Positions 1-8,556 of a DNA stretch of 64,000 bases are shown here, piece after piece. A program made the position numbers and the translations under genes. The notes beneath the pieces are model-generated. The model was not told the origin of the DNA and did not search any database. It worked only from the letters and a program-made list of their open reading frames with translations. The stretch lies in NCBI GenBank assembly GCA_949788275.1, contig OX460916.1, positions 806,001 through 870,000 of the forward strand, in the 5' to 3' direction. The stretch is from Weeksellaceae bacterium. GTDB lineage: Bacteria; Bacteroidota; Bacteroidia; Flavobacteriales; Weeksellaceae. Every line of letters begins with the position of its first letter. Position 1 is the stretch's first letter.

Positions 1-10
1 AATTTTTAAA

Positions 11-2419
11 ATGAAAAGACTTTTCTTATGGATCAGTTTTACACTTGCTTTTCCTTTACAGGCTCAGGTATTGCTTCGGGTATTTGATGTACACGATGAG
101 TTTAGTTTAGCCAATGTTGAAATTGAAAATGAAGAACAAACGCTATTAGGTAAAACAGACGATAAAGGTGAACTTGAAATCCCTTCGAAAACCAAACAAA
201 TTACCGTGAAAGCAAAAGGGTATTTTGCGCAAACATTTAAATTGTCCGACCTGCCCGTCTACGAAATCTTTTTGCAATCCAATACCATCGATCTGCAAGG
301 GGTGATGTTTACTTCAAATGATTCGGTGGGTCGAAATATTGTTCGCTCTTCCATTGCTCAAAAAAAACGAAACAATGTAAAGCACGCCAACAATTACTAT
401 TTTAAATCCTACACCAAATTTTGGAGCACCGTCGATAAAGATTCCATTCCGTTTATTCTAAAACCAATTAATCGTTCAGACTCTACGTCTAATCGTTGGC
501 GTAAGCTTCTAAGAAACAGTCATCTGTTTTTTGGTGAACGGGCCATGGACCATAAATACGATAAGTCTAAAGGAGTAAAGAATATCATCCAATCTTCCCG
601 TATATCGGGGATTAAATCGCCCTTGTACGAGTATATGGCTATGCAGCCTATCGCTTTTAATTTCGATGAGGATTACCTCAATTTTTTCTTCCGGAAAATT
701 ATTAATCCAATGAGCCATTTAGGCTTAAGTAATTACCGCTATGCTTACAGAGAAGAAATGTTGTACAAAGGAAGACCTACTTTGGTGGTGGGGTTTAATC
801 CGGTAACCCTATCTGATAACCGACAAATAAAAGGAAATCTATGGATCGATATCGAAACCCGAGGTCTTATTAAGTTTGAAGCTGAAAATACCGATCAATC
901 TAATTTTGTTGAATTAGATGCCGATTGGGAACTGAATAACGGTGCCTGGTTTCCCGTTAATCAACGCTACCGAATGGAAGCAGGAAACTTTAATTTCTTA
1001 AAAACCATCGATCAAAAAGAAATCAACGATCAAGAGAAAATTTGGATTAATCTGGAATCGACTTTTAAAGACCTCAAAACTCCCCATCATTTTAAAAGCA
1101 GTGAGTTTTATGGCTATGAAGATGAAATATCTTTTGACAATATTACCGATACCAAATGGGATCAGATCATGGAGAAATACCGAACCGATTCGCTATCGCA
1201 CAGAGATCGAAATACCTATGCCACCATTGATAGCATTGCCCAAAAACGAAATTTGGGTCAAGAACTAAAACTAATGCGCTTTATCACTACAGGAGGAAAG
1301 CTTAAACTGGGTATTTTCGACTGGGATGTGACCAAGACCATCGGTTTTAACGATTATGAAGGATTTCGCTTAGCAGGCGCATTCAATACCAATGAGCAAT
1401 TGAGTAAAGACTTCTCTTTGAATGCCTATTCAGCTTATGGATTCAAAGACAAAGCGTTTAAATTTGGCCTAGGCGGGGAGTATTACGTCAATAAACCGTA
1501 TTCTGGACGAATCTTTGCCAAATACCGTCAAGATGTTTCTCCTTCAGGGAAAATGCCACTCATTTTGCAATCCAATTACACCCGCTTAATCACAGGAAGT
1601 CTAAACAATATTTATAATAACGAATATTACAGCTATAAGAAATATGGATTAGGGTATGAACAAGATATGTTTCAAAACCTAACGTTTAATTTTTCAACCA
1701 ATTTAGAGCAACAGAAGGCCGAATTTGGGTATCAATTTAAAAACCAACACAATTGGGTCGATTTATTTTCAACTCAATTGGCTTTACGTTGGGCGCCAAA
1801 AGATAAATTTATTCGAACACCGTATGGAAAAGTGACGGTAGAGAATGGGAAATCTACCTTCTATTTAACAGCGACAAAGTATTGGAAAGCTTTCGATAGT
1901 GACGTGGATGCATTGGGGCTAAATGCTGCTTATTTCGACGTATTTCAATCGAAAATAGGAAAGAGTAGTGTCAACCTATCAACCGGAATTATGTGGGGCG
2001 ATGTACCCATTATGAATTTATTCGAAGGTATGGGAAATGCAAAACGAAACGATTTCTTGAACTTTGGCGTTGGCGGAATGACCAATTTTGAAACCATGCG
2101 GCCAGGTGAATTCTATTCCGATCGCTATATCTCTTTTCAAGTGAAGCATATATTTGCGGGGTTAAAAGTCGGATCGAATGTTATTTTTCCACAGTTTATC
2201 TACCGTGGGATCTATGGCGATTTAGCCAACACGAATGTGCATCAAGGATTTCAATTTAAAACCCTCCAGCGGTATTATCACGAAACGGGTGTCGAGCTAA
2301 ATAATCTGCTATTAAACACCTTTGGTGTGGGCGCTTATTATAGATTAGGGGCTTATTCTGAAGAAAAATTTGCCGATAATTTCTATGTGAAACTCACATT
2401 GAATCTCAACTTTCTGTAA
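11..2419 (+). CDS. DUF5686 family outer-membrane protein
   Basis: Predicted outer-membrane protein of the DUF5686 family, function unknown. A signal peptide covers about residues 1-19 (hydrophobic core ending LQAQ). Residues about 20-95 resemble the small carboxypeptidase-regulatory beta domain (TDDKGELEIP, then KAKGYF), common at the N-terminus of Bacteroidota outer-membrane proteins. The long remainder has many short aromatic/polar beta strands and ends YVKLTLNLNFL, as expected for the last strand of a barrel. 802 aa is normal for the family. It stands alone in front of asnS, separated by a terminator. Family call from recalled family features; role not inferable. Confidence 0.85.
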   Translation: MKRLFLWISFTLAFPLQAQVLLRVFDVHDEFSLANVEIENEEQTLLGKTDDKGELEIPSKTKQITVKAKGYFAQTFKLSDLPVYEIFLQSNTIDLQGVMFTSNDSVGRNIVRSSIAQKKRNNVKHANNYYFKSYTKFWSTVDKDSIPFILKPINRSDSTSNRWRKLLRNSHLFFGERAMDHKYDKSKGVKNIIQSSRISGIKSPLYEYMAMQPIAFNFDEDYLNFFFRKIINPMSHLGLSNYRYAYREEMLYKGRPTLVVGFNPVTLSDNRQIKGNLWIDIETRGLIKFEAENTDQSNFVELDADWELNNGAWFPVNQRYRMEAGNFNFLKTIDQKEINDQEKIWINLESTFKDLKTPHHFKSSEFYGYEDEISFDNITDTKWDQIMEKYRTDSLSHRDRNTYATIDSIAQKRNLGQELKLMRFITTGGKLKLGIFDWDVTKTIGFNDYEGFRLAGAFNTNEQLSKDFSLNAYSAYGFKDKAFKFGLGGEYYVNKPYSGRIFAKYRQDVSPSGKMPLILQSNYTRLITGSLNNIYNNEYYSYKKYGLGYEQDMFQNLTFNFSTNLEQQKAEFGYQFKNQHNWVDLFSTQLALRWAPKDKFIRTPYGKVTVENGKSTFYLTATKYWKAFDSDVDALGLNAAYFDVFQSKIGKSSVNLSTGIMWGDVPIMNLFEGMGNAKRNDFLNFGVGGMTNFETMRPGEFYSDRYISFQVKHIFAGLKVGSNVIFPQFIYRGIYGDLANTNVHQGFQFKTLQRYYHETGVELNNLLLNTFGVGAYYRLGAYSEEKFADNFYVKLTLNLNFL

Positions 2420-2433
2420 ACAAGAATCTTATA

Positions 2434-2467
2434 TAAAAAAGAGACCTCGAAAGGGTCTCTTTTTTTA
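2434..2467 (+). terminator. Rho-independent terminator after the DUF5686 gene
   Basis: Stem AGAGACC (2440-2446) pairs with GGTCTCT (2454-2460) around a 7-nt loop, followed by a run of T. It lies 20 nt after the stop codon and separates this gene from asnS. Confidence 0.85.
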
Positions 2468-2523
2468 TGTGAAAATATTTGGCAAAAATTATGCCTATAA
2501 TTTTTCTAAGCTAGAATAATCGT

Positions 2524-2531
2524 TAAATTTG
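2524..2531 (+). promoter_or_regulatory. Bacteroidota -7 box upstream of asnS
   Basis: TAAATTTG fits the TAnnTTTG -7 consensus of the main Bacteroidota sigma factor and lies 20 nt before the asnS start codon. I see no clear TTG at the expected -33 position, so the promoter call is moderate. Confidence 0.45.
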
Positions 2532-2551
2532 TAAAGATAAATACAAAAAAT

Positions 2552-4000
2552 ATGCAATCGTACGGAATAAAATCTTTGTTAGAAAAAGGAAAAGATTTAG
2601 TACTACAAGAGGTAGTTGTTTGTGGATGGGTTAAATCCTTTAGAAGTAATCGCTTTATCGCGTTAAACGATGGATCAACTATACATAATATTCAAATCGT
2701 CGTAAATTTCGAAGACTTTGATGAAAACTTGATTAAGCAAATTTCAACCGCTGCTTCTTTACGCGTGAAAGGCGAAGTAGTAGAGAGCCAAGGTGCGGGT
2801 CAAGAGATCGAAATTATTGCAAAAGAAATAAAAGTATTGGGTGTTGCTCCTTCTGAACAAGTTCAGGAAACGATTCTTCAACCCAAACAACATAGTCTTG
2901 AAACATTAAGAGAACAAGCACACTTACGTTTTAGAACCAATCTTTTTGGTGCCATTATGCGTGTAAGAAACTCGTTAATGTTTGCTGTACACAAATACTT
3001 TAATGAAAATGGTTTTGTGTACGTAAACACACCCATTATTACAGGCTCTGATGCCGAAGGTGCTGGTGAAATGTTTCATGTAACCAATTTTAATTTAGAA
3101 AACTTACCCCGCACAACAGATGGGAAAGTAGATTACGCACAAGACTTTTTTGGAAAAGCAACCAACTTAACTGTTTCAGGACAGTTAGAAGGGGAAGCTG
3201 CAGCCATGGGGCTAGGGAAAGTTTATACGTTTGGACCAACATTCCGTGCAGAAAACTCCAATACAACCCGCCATTTAGCTGAATTCTGGATGATTGAACC
3301 AGAAATTGCTTTTATGCATTTAGATCAATGTATGGACCTTTCAGAAGATTTCTTAAAGTACGTCATTACCTATGCCATGGAAAATTGTAAAGACGATTTA
3401 GCTTTCTTAGCCGATCGTTATACAAAAGAACAACAAACGAAACCAGCTGCTGAACGATCAGACTTAGGTCTTATGGAACGTTTAGATTACGTATTAAACA
3501 ACAAATTTGTGCGTTTAAGCTATACAGAGGCCTTGGAAATCTTAAAAGAATCAAAGCCCAATAAAAAAGGAAAATTCAAATACCCAATCGACGGTTGGGG
3601 AACCGACTTACAGTCGGAACACGAGCGTTATCTAGTGGAAAAACACTTTAAAACTCCTGTTATCCTTTTCGATTACCCTCAAGAAATTAAAGCGTTCTAT
3701 ATGCGTTTAAACGATGACCAAAAAACCGTTCGTGCCATGGATGTTTTATTCCCAGGAATTGGTGAAATCATTGGTGGTTCTGAACGTGAAGACCGTTTAG
3801 ATGTGTTAGATCAAAGAATGGCTCAGTTTGGGATTGATTCTAACGAGCTGGGTTGGTACAGAGACACCCGCCGATTTGGAACCGTTCCGCATTCAGGATT
3901 TGGTTTAGGATTAGAGCGCCTTGTCTTATTTGTAACAGGAATGGGGAATATTCGCGATGTAATTCCATTTCCTCGTACCCCAGGTAGCGCAGAATTCTAA
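2552..4000 (+). CDS. asnS: asparagine--tRNA ligase
   Basis: Class II aminoacyl-tRNA synthetase that charges tRNA-Asn in the cytoplasm. An N-terminal OB-fold anticodon-binding domain occupies about residues 15-110 ([25 protein letters not shown]). The catalytic core follows with class II motifs: motif 2 around [18 protein letters not shown] and motif 3 around [15 protein letters not shown] near the C-terminus. 482 aa is the usual bacterial length. The start is the first ATG after a -7 box. rpoN follows 99 nt downstream on the same strand, so the two may be cotranscribed. Confidence 0.97.
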   Translation: MQSYGIKSLLEKGKDLVLQEVVVCGWVKSFRSNRFIALNDGSTIHNIQIVVNFEDFDENLIKQISTAASLRVKGEVVESQGAGQEIEIIAKEIKVLGVAPSEQVQETILQPKQHSLETLREQAHLRFRTNLFGAIMRVRNSLMFAVHKYFNENGFVYVNTPIITGSDAEGAGEMFHVTNFNLENLPRTTDGKVDYAQDFFGKATNLTVSGQLEGEAAAMGLGKVYTFGPTFRAENSNTTRHLAEFWMIEPEIAFMHLDQCMDLSEDFLKYVITYAMENCKDDLAFLADRYTKEQQTKPAAERSDLGLMERLDYVLNNKFVRLSYTEALEILKESKPNKKGKFKYPIDGWGTDLQSEHERYLVEKHFKTPVILFDYPQEIKAFYMRLNDDQKTVRAMDVLFPGIGEIIGGSEREDRLDVLDQRMAQFGIDSNELGWYRDTRRFGTVPHSGFGLGLERLVLFVTGMGNIRDVIPFPRTPGSAEF

Positions 4001-4099
4001 GGAACAACAGTGCACCATTGCGGTGTTACCCGTTTATTAACTATCTTAGACAAAGAAAGTGTGACCGATTATTAAAATTAAATAAAAAAGCTTTTTAAT

Positions 4100-5572
4100 A
4101 TGCTGAAGCAGGAACTGAATTTAAAATTACAACAAAAACTATCACCACAGCAGATCCAATTGATGAAGTTGGTTCAATTGCCAACGGTTGCTTTTGAACA
4201 ACGCGTGAAAGAGGAGTTGGAAGAAAACCCTGCTTTGGATGATCAGTCCAATGAAAACGATGAAGATTACGATGGCGAAAAGGACGACTGGGACGATCAA
4301 GGCGAAGAATTTGCCGACGATCAAGTCATTGACACCAGCGATATTAATATCGATGAATACCTGAGCGACGACGACGTACCGAACTATAAAACCTATACCA
4401 ATAATTACAGTGACGACGATGATGAAAAATCGGTTCCCTATGCCCAAGGCATCAGTTTTATCGATTTTCTGAAAAGTCAGATCTATACCTATCGGTTAAC
4501 CGAAGAGCAATTTATGATTGCCGAGTTTATGTTAGGAAACATCGACGACGACGGTTATATTCGACGCGATATTAAATCATTGGTCGACGACTTAGCTTTT
4601 ACCCAAAATCTATTTGTGCATGTAGATGAGGTAGAGTCTATTCTTGTCAATTATATTCAACGCTTAGATCCAGTAGGGGTAGGCGCTAGAAACTTGCAAG
4701 AATGTCTATTAATTCAATTGGAACAAAAAGCACAAACAGAAGCAGTTGCCTTGGCCGAAAAACTCATCGACGAATCTTTCGACGCCTTTACCAAAAAGCA
4801 TTATTCAAAAATAATGGCCAAGTATGATGTCGATGAAGACGAATTACGCGAAGCCATTTCCGAAATAGAGAAACTAAATCCTAAGCCCGGAAAATCGTTC
4901 TCGAGTGGAAACAAAATGGTGGAACAAATTACGCCCGATTTTACAATCAATATCGTCGATGGCGATTTGGAATTACTGCTTAACGGCCGAAATGTACCCG
5001 AGCTGAGAATTTCAAATACCTTTGCCGAAATGCTTGATACCTATAAAAAAACAGACAAAAAATCATCTCAACAAAAAGATGCTATTATGTTTGTTAAACA
5101 AAAATTAGACTCAGCAAAATGGTTTATCGATGCCGTACAACAACGTAGAAATACATTATTGTATACCATGGAAGCCATTATGAAATTTCAAAAAGAATAT
5201 TTTCTTACAGGCGATGAAACAAAAATTCGTCCCATGATTCTAAAAGATATCTCCGATCGCATTGGTATGGATATTTCTACCGTATCAAGGGTAGCAAATT
5301 CAAAGTACGTAACAACGCCTTACGGAACCTTCTTAATTAAAGATTTGTTCTCGGAAAGTCTAACCAACGAAGATGGGGAAGAGGTCTCTACGCGCGAAAT
5401 AAAGCGTATCCTTCAAGACGTTATTATTGAAGAAGATAAACGAAAACCATTAACGGACGAAAAATTAACCGAAATCTTAAAAGAGAAAGGGTACCCAATC
5501 GCCCGTAGAACCATTGCCAAATACCGCGAACAACTAAGTATTCCGGTGGCACGACTTCGTAAAGAAATTTAA
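4100..5572 (+). CDS. rpoN: RNA polymerase sigma-54 factor
   Basis: Alternative sigma factor that recognises -24/-12 promoters and needs an AAA+ activator to open them. Region I at the N-terminus is glutamine/leucine rich (LKLQQKLSPQQIQLMKLVQL). Residues about 45-105 form a very acidic Asp/Glu linker (region II). The core-binding and DNA-binding domains follow, with a helix-turn-helix segment near DISDRIGMDISTVSRVANSK. The C-terminal RpoN box is present (ARRTIAKYREQLSIPVARLR). 490 aa is normal. A candidate target promoter is at 47235-47249 and a matching activator is at 33468-34652. Confidence 0.97.
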   Translation: MLKQELNLKLQQKLSPQQIQLMKLVQLPTVAFEQRVKEELEENPALDDQSNENDEDYDGEKDDWDDQGEEFADDQVIDTSDINIDEYLSDDDVPNYKTYTNNYSDDDDEKSVPYAQGISFIDFLKSQIYTYRLTEEQFMIAEFMLGNIDDDGYIRRDIKSLVDDLAFTQNLFVHVDEVESILVNYIQRLDPVGVGARNLQECLLIQLEQKAQTEAVALAEKLIDESFDAFTKKHYSKIMAKYDVDEDELREAISEIEKLNPKPGKSFSSGNKMVEQITPDFTINIVDGDLELLLNGRNVPELRISNTFAEMLDTYKKTDKKSSQQKDAIMFVKQKLDSAKWFIDAVQQRRNTLLYTMEAIMKFQKEYFLTGDETKIRPMILKDISDRIGMDISTVSRVANSKYVTTPYGTFLIKDLFSESLTNEDGEEVSTREIKRILQDVIIEEDKRKPLTDEKLTEILKEKGYPIARRTIAKYREQLSIPVARLRKEI

Positions 5573-5596
5573 AAAAACAACACCCATAATTCTAAG

Positions 5597-5625
5597 ACCG
5601 TCAACTTTGTTGGTGGTTTTTTTTT
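5597..5625 (+). terminator. Rho-independent terminator after rpoN
   Basis: A 9-bp stem with two G-U pairs (5597-5605 with 5609-5617, loop TTT) is followed by a T tract to 5625. Repeat element copy A begins at once after the T tract. Confidence 0.7.
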
Positions 5626-5626
5626 A

Positions 5627-5736
5627 TTTTGGGCGGCCGCTTCGCACCGGGCTTTCCACTGTATCTCTGCTGCAAGAACACCTTACAAAATGGAATAAAA
5701 GCAGGCAGCAGAGGATGCCGTTTCAATCCCTGCCGC
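5627..5736 (+). repeat. Dispersed TTTTGGGCG stem-loop element, copy A
   Basis: Begins TTTTGGGCG, then CGGGCTTTCC at 5648-5657. A 9-bp perfect stem CTCTGCTGC (5665-5673) / GCAGCAGAG (5705-5713) follows, then the tail TTTCAATCCCTGCCGC at 5721-5736. Same order of parts as the copies at 12160-12277 (minus), 30881-30967 and 42993-43088. It sits just after the rpoN terminator. No protein is convincing here; apparent reading frames are by-products of the repeat. Function unknown. Confidence 0.7.
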
Positions 5737-5738
5737 TG

Positions 5739-5788
5739 CATCTTTCTCTCTACATGTTCTTCGATAAGAACATGTAGAGAGAAAGATG
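5739..5788. repeat. Perfect 23-bp inverted repeat (hairpin)
   Basis: The arm at 5739-5761 is exactly complementary to 5766-5788, with only CGAT between. It follows the tail of repeat copy A directly. The arms contain CTACATGT and a CTCTCT run. No T tract follows on the plus strand, so it is not a typical terminator. It marks the left edge of the accessory island. Confidence 0.9.
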
Positions 5789-5825
5789 TTTCAAATTTTC
5801 CGTGTTTCAAGTTTATTGTTTCAGA

Positions 5826-6068
5826 TTACCCTTTATCATATACTCCAAAACCTTCATCTGTAGAACCCAAAACAAAAGCTTTGTTTGCAGTTAAAACTGG
5901 AATCAACGAAGTATCAGATGAATAATCGGTATTTGTTACCAAATATTTAGTTGGCTGTCCATAGTTCAAAATATCCTTAATCCGCACCAATTCATTTTCT
6001 CCATTAAGAATTTGTTTATATAATTGATAGCGAATCGTATTCACACAGGAGATAAAATCCTTAATCAT
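5826..6068 (-). pseudogene. HsdS N-terminal fragment (type I restriction specificity subunit)
   Basis: An 80-residue remnant of a type I restriction-modification specificity subunit. The segment GQPTKYLV followed by SLIPVLTANKAFVLGSTDE matches, from memory, the first target-recognition domain of many HsdS proteins (GQ/EQPTKYIV ... TPVLTAGKSFILGYT). Full HsdS is about 400 aa; this stops after GVYDKG, where the DNA passes into the hairpin/repeat next to rpoN. The likely start is ATG at 6068; an upstream TTG start would run into the operator palindrome. It is divergent from the Fic gene. No hsdM or hsdR is in the window. Confidence 0.7.
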
Positions 6069-6083
6069 TGCCGTTATCGGCAA
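6068..6083. promoter_or_regulatory. Operator-like palindrome 1 in the fic/HsdS divergent region
   Basis: TTGCCGTTATCGGCAA is itself near-palindromic (TTGCCG / CGGCAA) and is the reverse complement of the site at 6120-6134. It touches the start codon of the HsdS fragment. Two such sites about 50 bp apart in a divergent promoter region suggest a dimeric repressor; a plausible binder is the Fic protein's own N-terminal HTH, which is inference. Confidence 0.6.
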
Positions 6084-6119
6084 AATAACAACGATTTAAA
6101 ACTTTGTTTTATTGTATAT

Positions 6120-6134
6120 TTGCCGATAACGGCA
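6120..6134. promoter_or_regulatory. Operator-like palindrome 2 upstream of fic
   Basis: TTGCCGATAACGGCA is the inverted partner of the palindrome at 6068-6083 and ends 14 nt before the chosen fic ATG, well placed to block transcription or translation of fic. Confidence 0.6.
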
Positions 6135-6148
6135 TTTGTAATAAAATT

Positions 6149-7042
6149 ATGAACTATATTTCAGTAAGTGAATTTGCGAAAAAATGGAATATTCCTGAAA
6201 GAACTGTTCGGAATTATTGTGCTATAGGACGAATTCAAGGAGCATTCTTAACGGGTAAAACTTGGAATATTCCTGAGGAAGCTACGATACCCGAAAAAGG
6301 AAATAAGAAAAAATTTAGTGATAATCCTTTGCTCAATCATCTGAAAGAGCAAAAGGAAATGAAGCTTAAAGGGGGTATTTATCATCGTACACAGATTGAT
6401 TTGACCTATAATTCGAATCGTATTGAAGGAAGTAAATTAACCCACGATCAAACTCGATATATCTTCGAAACCAACACCATTGGAGCATCCAAAGAAAGTG
6501 TGAATGTGGATGATATTATAGAAACCACAAACCACTTTCGCTGTATTGATTTCATTATTGATAAGGGAAAAGCCAAACTGACAGAATCTTTAATTAAAGA
6601 ATTGCATTACCTTCTAAAGTCAGGTACTTCGGATAGTAGAAAAGATTGGTTTAATGTTGGCGAATACAAAAAACTTCCGAACGAAGTTGGTGGTAACGAA
6701 ACTTGTCCGCCAAAAGAAGTTACAATAAAAATGAAAGAATTGCTTTCTAAATACCACAGTATCGAAAAGAAAACTTTTGAAGATATTATTGACTTACATG
6801 ATCAGTTTGAAATTATCCATCCTTTTCAAGATGGTAATGGTCGTGTTGGTCGATTGATTATGTTTAAGGAATGCCTAGCCAACAATATTGTACCATTTAT
6901 AATAGATGAAGACATTAAGCTGTTTTACTACAGAGGTTTACAGGAATGGACTAATATAAAAGAATATTTATTAGACACTTGTCTTACCGCTCAGGATAAT
7001 TACAAAACTATTCTTCAATATTTTGAAATCGAATTTGATTAG
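6149..7042 (+). CDS. Fic family protein with N-terminal HTH
   Basis: Predicted Fic-domain enzyme that would transfer AMP (or a related group) from a nucleotide to a protein target. The catalytic motif HPFQDGNGRVGR is intact, with its His at about residue 224. An upstream inhibitory helix motif SNRIEG is at residues 89-94 (S/TxxxEG), as in self-inhibited Fic proteins. Residues 1-45 form a MerR/excisionase-like helix-turn-helix (VSEFAKKWNIPERTVRNYCA). ATG 6149 is chosen because the longer reading from 6104 would start inside the operator region. It is flanked by HsdS fragments, and fic genes are often found in type I restriction loci. AT-rich like the rest of the island. Confidence 0.85.
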   Translation: MNYISVSEFAKKWNIPERTVRNYCAIGRIQGAFLTGKTWNIPEEATIPEKGNKKKFSDNPLLNHLKEQKEMKLKGGIYHRTQIDLTYNSNRIEGSKLTHDQTRYIFETNTIGASKESVNVDDIIETTNHFRCIDFIIDKGKAKLTESLIKELHYLLKSGTSDSRKDWFNVGEYKKLPNEVGGNETCPPKEVTIKMKELLSKYHSIEKKTFEDIIDLHDQFEIIHPFQDGNGRVGRLIMFKECLANNIVPFIIDEDIKLFYYRGLQEWTNIKEYLLDTCLTAQDNYKTILQYFEIEFD

Positions 7043-7294
7043 ATTTCAGATACTATTTCTCTTATTAAAGGACTTTATCAAGAAATAGTTGGCCGTCAAA
7101 AACATCAATTTTCTATTCTTCCTTTAAAATCAATCTGTTCCATAAAAAAAGGTTCACAAATAAACGCCTCTGAATTATCTGAGAAAGGACTTTATTATGT
7201 AATGAATGGAGGTGTATTGCCATCTGGTTACCATTCTGAATACAATTCAGATTATATGGTAAAAAAAACATCACCATATCTCACGCTATTTTGA
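7043..7294 (+). pseudogene. HsdS internal fragment (start of second target-recognition domain)
   Basis: Open reading immediately after the fic stop codon and in the same frame. It encodes a central helix-like piece (SLIKGLYQEIVGRQK) and then ICSIKKGSQINASEL and YYVMNGGVLPSGYHSEYNSD, which from memory resembles the second target-recognition domain of HsdS (KKGxQLN ... YYVxNGGxxPSGY). It has no start codon of its own and ends in a stop at 7294 after unrelated residues. The fragment at 5826-6068 is the other HsdS piece, on the opposite strand, and the two sit on either side of fic. Confidence 0.65.
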
Positions 7295-7523
7295 TTTTCA
7301 TTTTTTGAAATTTCAACCAGTCCGCAATTTTCTAGCTGAACGCCGGAAGAATCAAAACTTACTCCGCAAATCCTACAAGAAAAAGAAGCCACGGCAAACA
7401 CAACTCGTATTTGCATCCCTGCCGATTGTATATAGCCAAAGAATTCTCCCTCAAAAAAATATTTTCCAAAAGAAAAAGGAAAAAAAGAAAGAGCTTAACG
7501 AGAAAGAAAAGGATACACCTTTT

Positions 7524-7832
7524 ATGCAGGTCGATAAGAGCAGCGCCCCGATTGCTAATTTCATTGCCAATTTTAAACGACAGTATAGGGAAGCAAAAGG
7601 TTTGTTGGATTGGGACAGGCTGTTCGGGGGCGAACGTTCTGAACAGCCAAAACCTACTTCTGAACCCACTTGCATCATAGGAGCAACAAAAACGGATAGG
7701 CGTTCGGATTTCAAAAACGATGAAAAAAGCCAGACCCTACAGACAGACAAAAAGCCTACTTTAAAAATGGAAAATTCAATCAAAACGCTGCAAGCTCCTC
7801 CAAAAAACAAGAAACCAAAGCTGGGATTATAA
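7524..7832 (+). CDS. Hypothetical protein, lysine-rich, possibly a mobile-element fragment
   Basis: I do not recognise this reading frame. From ATG 7524 it encodes 102 aa: a helical start (VDKSSAPIANFIANFKRQYR), then a polar, Lys/Pro/Thr-rich tail ending KNKKPKLGL. The frame stays open upstream to TTG 7305, but that part is an extreme Lys-rich stretch overlapping other partial frames, so the later ATG is preferred. It lies between the HsdS remnant and mobile-element HTH genes, so it may be the 3' end of a mobilisation gene. Coding status uncertain. Confidence 0.35.
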   Translation: MQVDKSSAPIANFIANFKRQYREAKGLLDWDRLFGGERSEQPKPTSEPTCIIGATKTDRRSDFKNDEKSQTLQTDKKPTLKMENSIKTLQAPPKNKKPKLGL

Positions 7833-7931
7833 CCGGGTATTTGGCATCTGAACGCCAAACAAAAACAATGAAGGCAACATTGAGAAGTCCTATATGAATA
7901 GCTTTTATTTTCGAGGTTTAAATGACATGAT

Positions 7932-8194
7932 ATGGAAATAACGGTTTTGGACATTCAGATTTTGAAAGCATTGCACAGCGAAGTAAAGGAAGTATCTCTA
8001 TTGATTTTGGAAATCACTTCACCCTACAAAGCATTGCAACAAGCAACGAAATGGCTCGACCAACAGGAAGCCTGCCAACTGCTCAATGTCAGCAAACGAA
8101 CGTTGCAGACGTACAGGGCAATGGTATTCTTGGGGCAACGCAAATCAATCGGAAAACATATTTCAGATTATCCGAGGTAGAGTTATTGATGTAG
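7932..8194 (+). pseudogene. HTH (excisionase-like) gene with a one-base frameshift
   Basis: Small DNA-binding protein of the type carried by Bacteroidota conjugative elements. Residues up to about 62 read normally (WLDQQEACQLLNVSKRTLQT). After TACAGGG at 8112-8118 the frame breaks and would end at 8180. Shifting by one base restores the expected continuation (NGILGATQINRKTYFRLSEV) to a stop at 8192-8194. This fits loss of a single base between 8118 and 8119, giving a disrupted gene. The next gene, at 8224, is an intact paralogue. Confidence 0.7.
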
Positions 8195-8223
8195 GGAGAG
8201 CGACCATTAAAAAAGCAAAAGAA

Positions 8224-8556
8224 ATGAAACAGATTGGAAATTCAAACGATGATATGCTTAGCCTGCTCGAAGCTGTGGTGGGTATCAAAAATGAACTCTT
8301 GTACATCAGAGAATATTTCCACCCATTCCTAAAAGGGGAAATCTATCTGTCAGGTGAACAGGTTTGCGAGATGTTACACATCAGCAAACGGACACTGCAA
8401 CAGTACAGGAATGACGGACTGATACCTTTTATCAAGCTAGAACGGAAAATCTTGTTTCGTGAAAGCGATATTATCAAGGTGTTGGAAGATAACTATCAGC
8501 GTTTGCGGAATAATGAAATTCAATGGTATGCAGTTTTTATTCAAATATTCTGTTGA
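8224..8556 (+). CDS. Helix-turn-helix (excisionase/MerR-like) protein
   Basis: Predicted 110-aa DNA-binding protein. A helical N-terminus (MLSLLEAVVGIKNELLYIRE) is followed by the HTH typical of Bacteroidota mobile elements (YLSGEQVCEMLHISKRTLQQ, then RNDGLIPFIKLERKILFRES). The start is ATG 8224; the longer reading from 8086 overlaps the frameshifted paralogue and is not credible. The last residues (WYAVFIQIFC) do not look like this family and overlap the convergent glycosyltransferase by 20 nt, so the natural C-terminus may have been lost at a recombination junction. Probably a regulator of element transfer or excision. Confidence 0.7.
   Translation: MKQIGNSNDDMLSLLEAVVGIKNELLYIREYFHPFLKGEIYLSGEQVCEMLHISKRTLQQYRNDGLIPFIKLERKILFRESDIIKVLEDNYQRLRNNEIQWYAVFIQIFC

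Noticed and set aside
2480-2494. TGGCA...ATGC box upstream of asnS resembling a -24/-12 promoter
   Set aside because: It deviates at more positions, and asnS is a housekeeping gene with a good -7 box closer to its start.
4142-4447. Minus-strand open frame inside rpoN
   Set aside because: It is the antisense shadow of the acidic Asp/Glu stretch of RpoN; it has no start context or family features.
5601-5925. Open frames on both strands over repeat copy A and the hairpin
   Set aside because: They are made of the repeat and inverted repeat and do not resemble a protein family.
7451-7954. Minus-strand 167-aa frame opposite the Lys-rich region
   Set aside because: Phe/Ser/Cys-rich antisense of Lys-rich DNA, typical of chance frames; no family resemblance.
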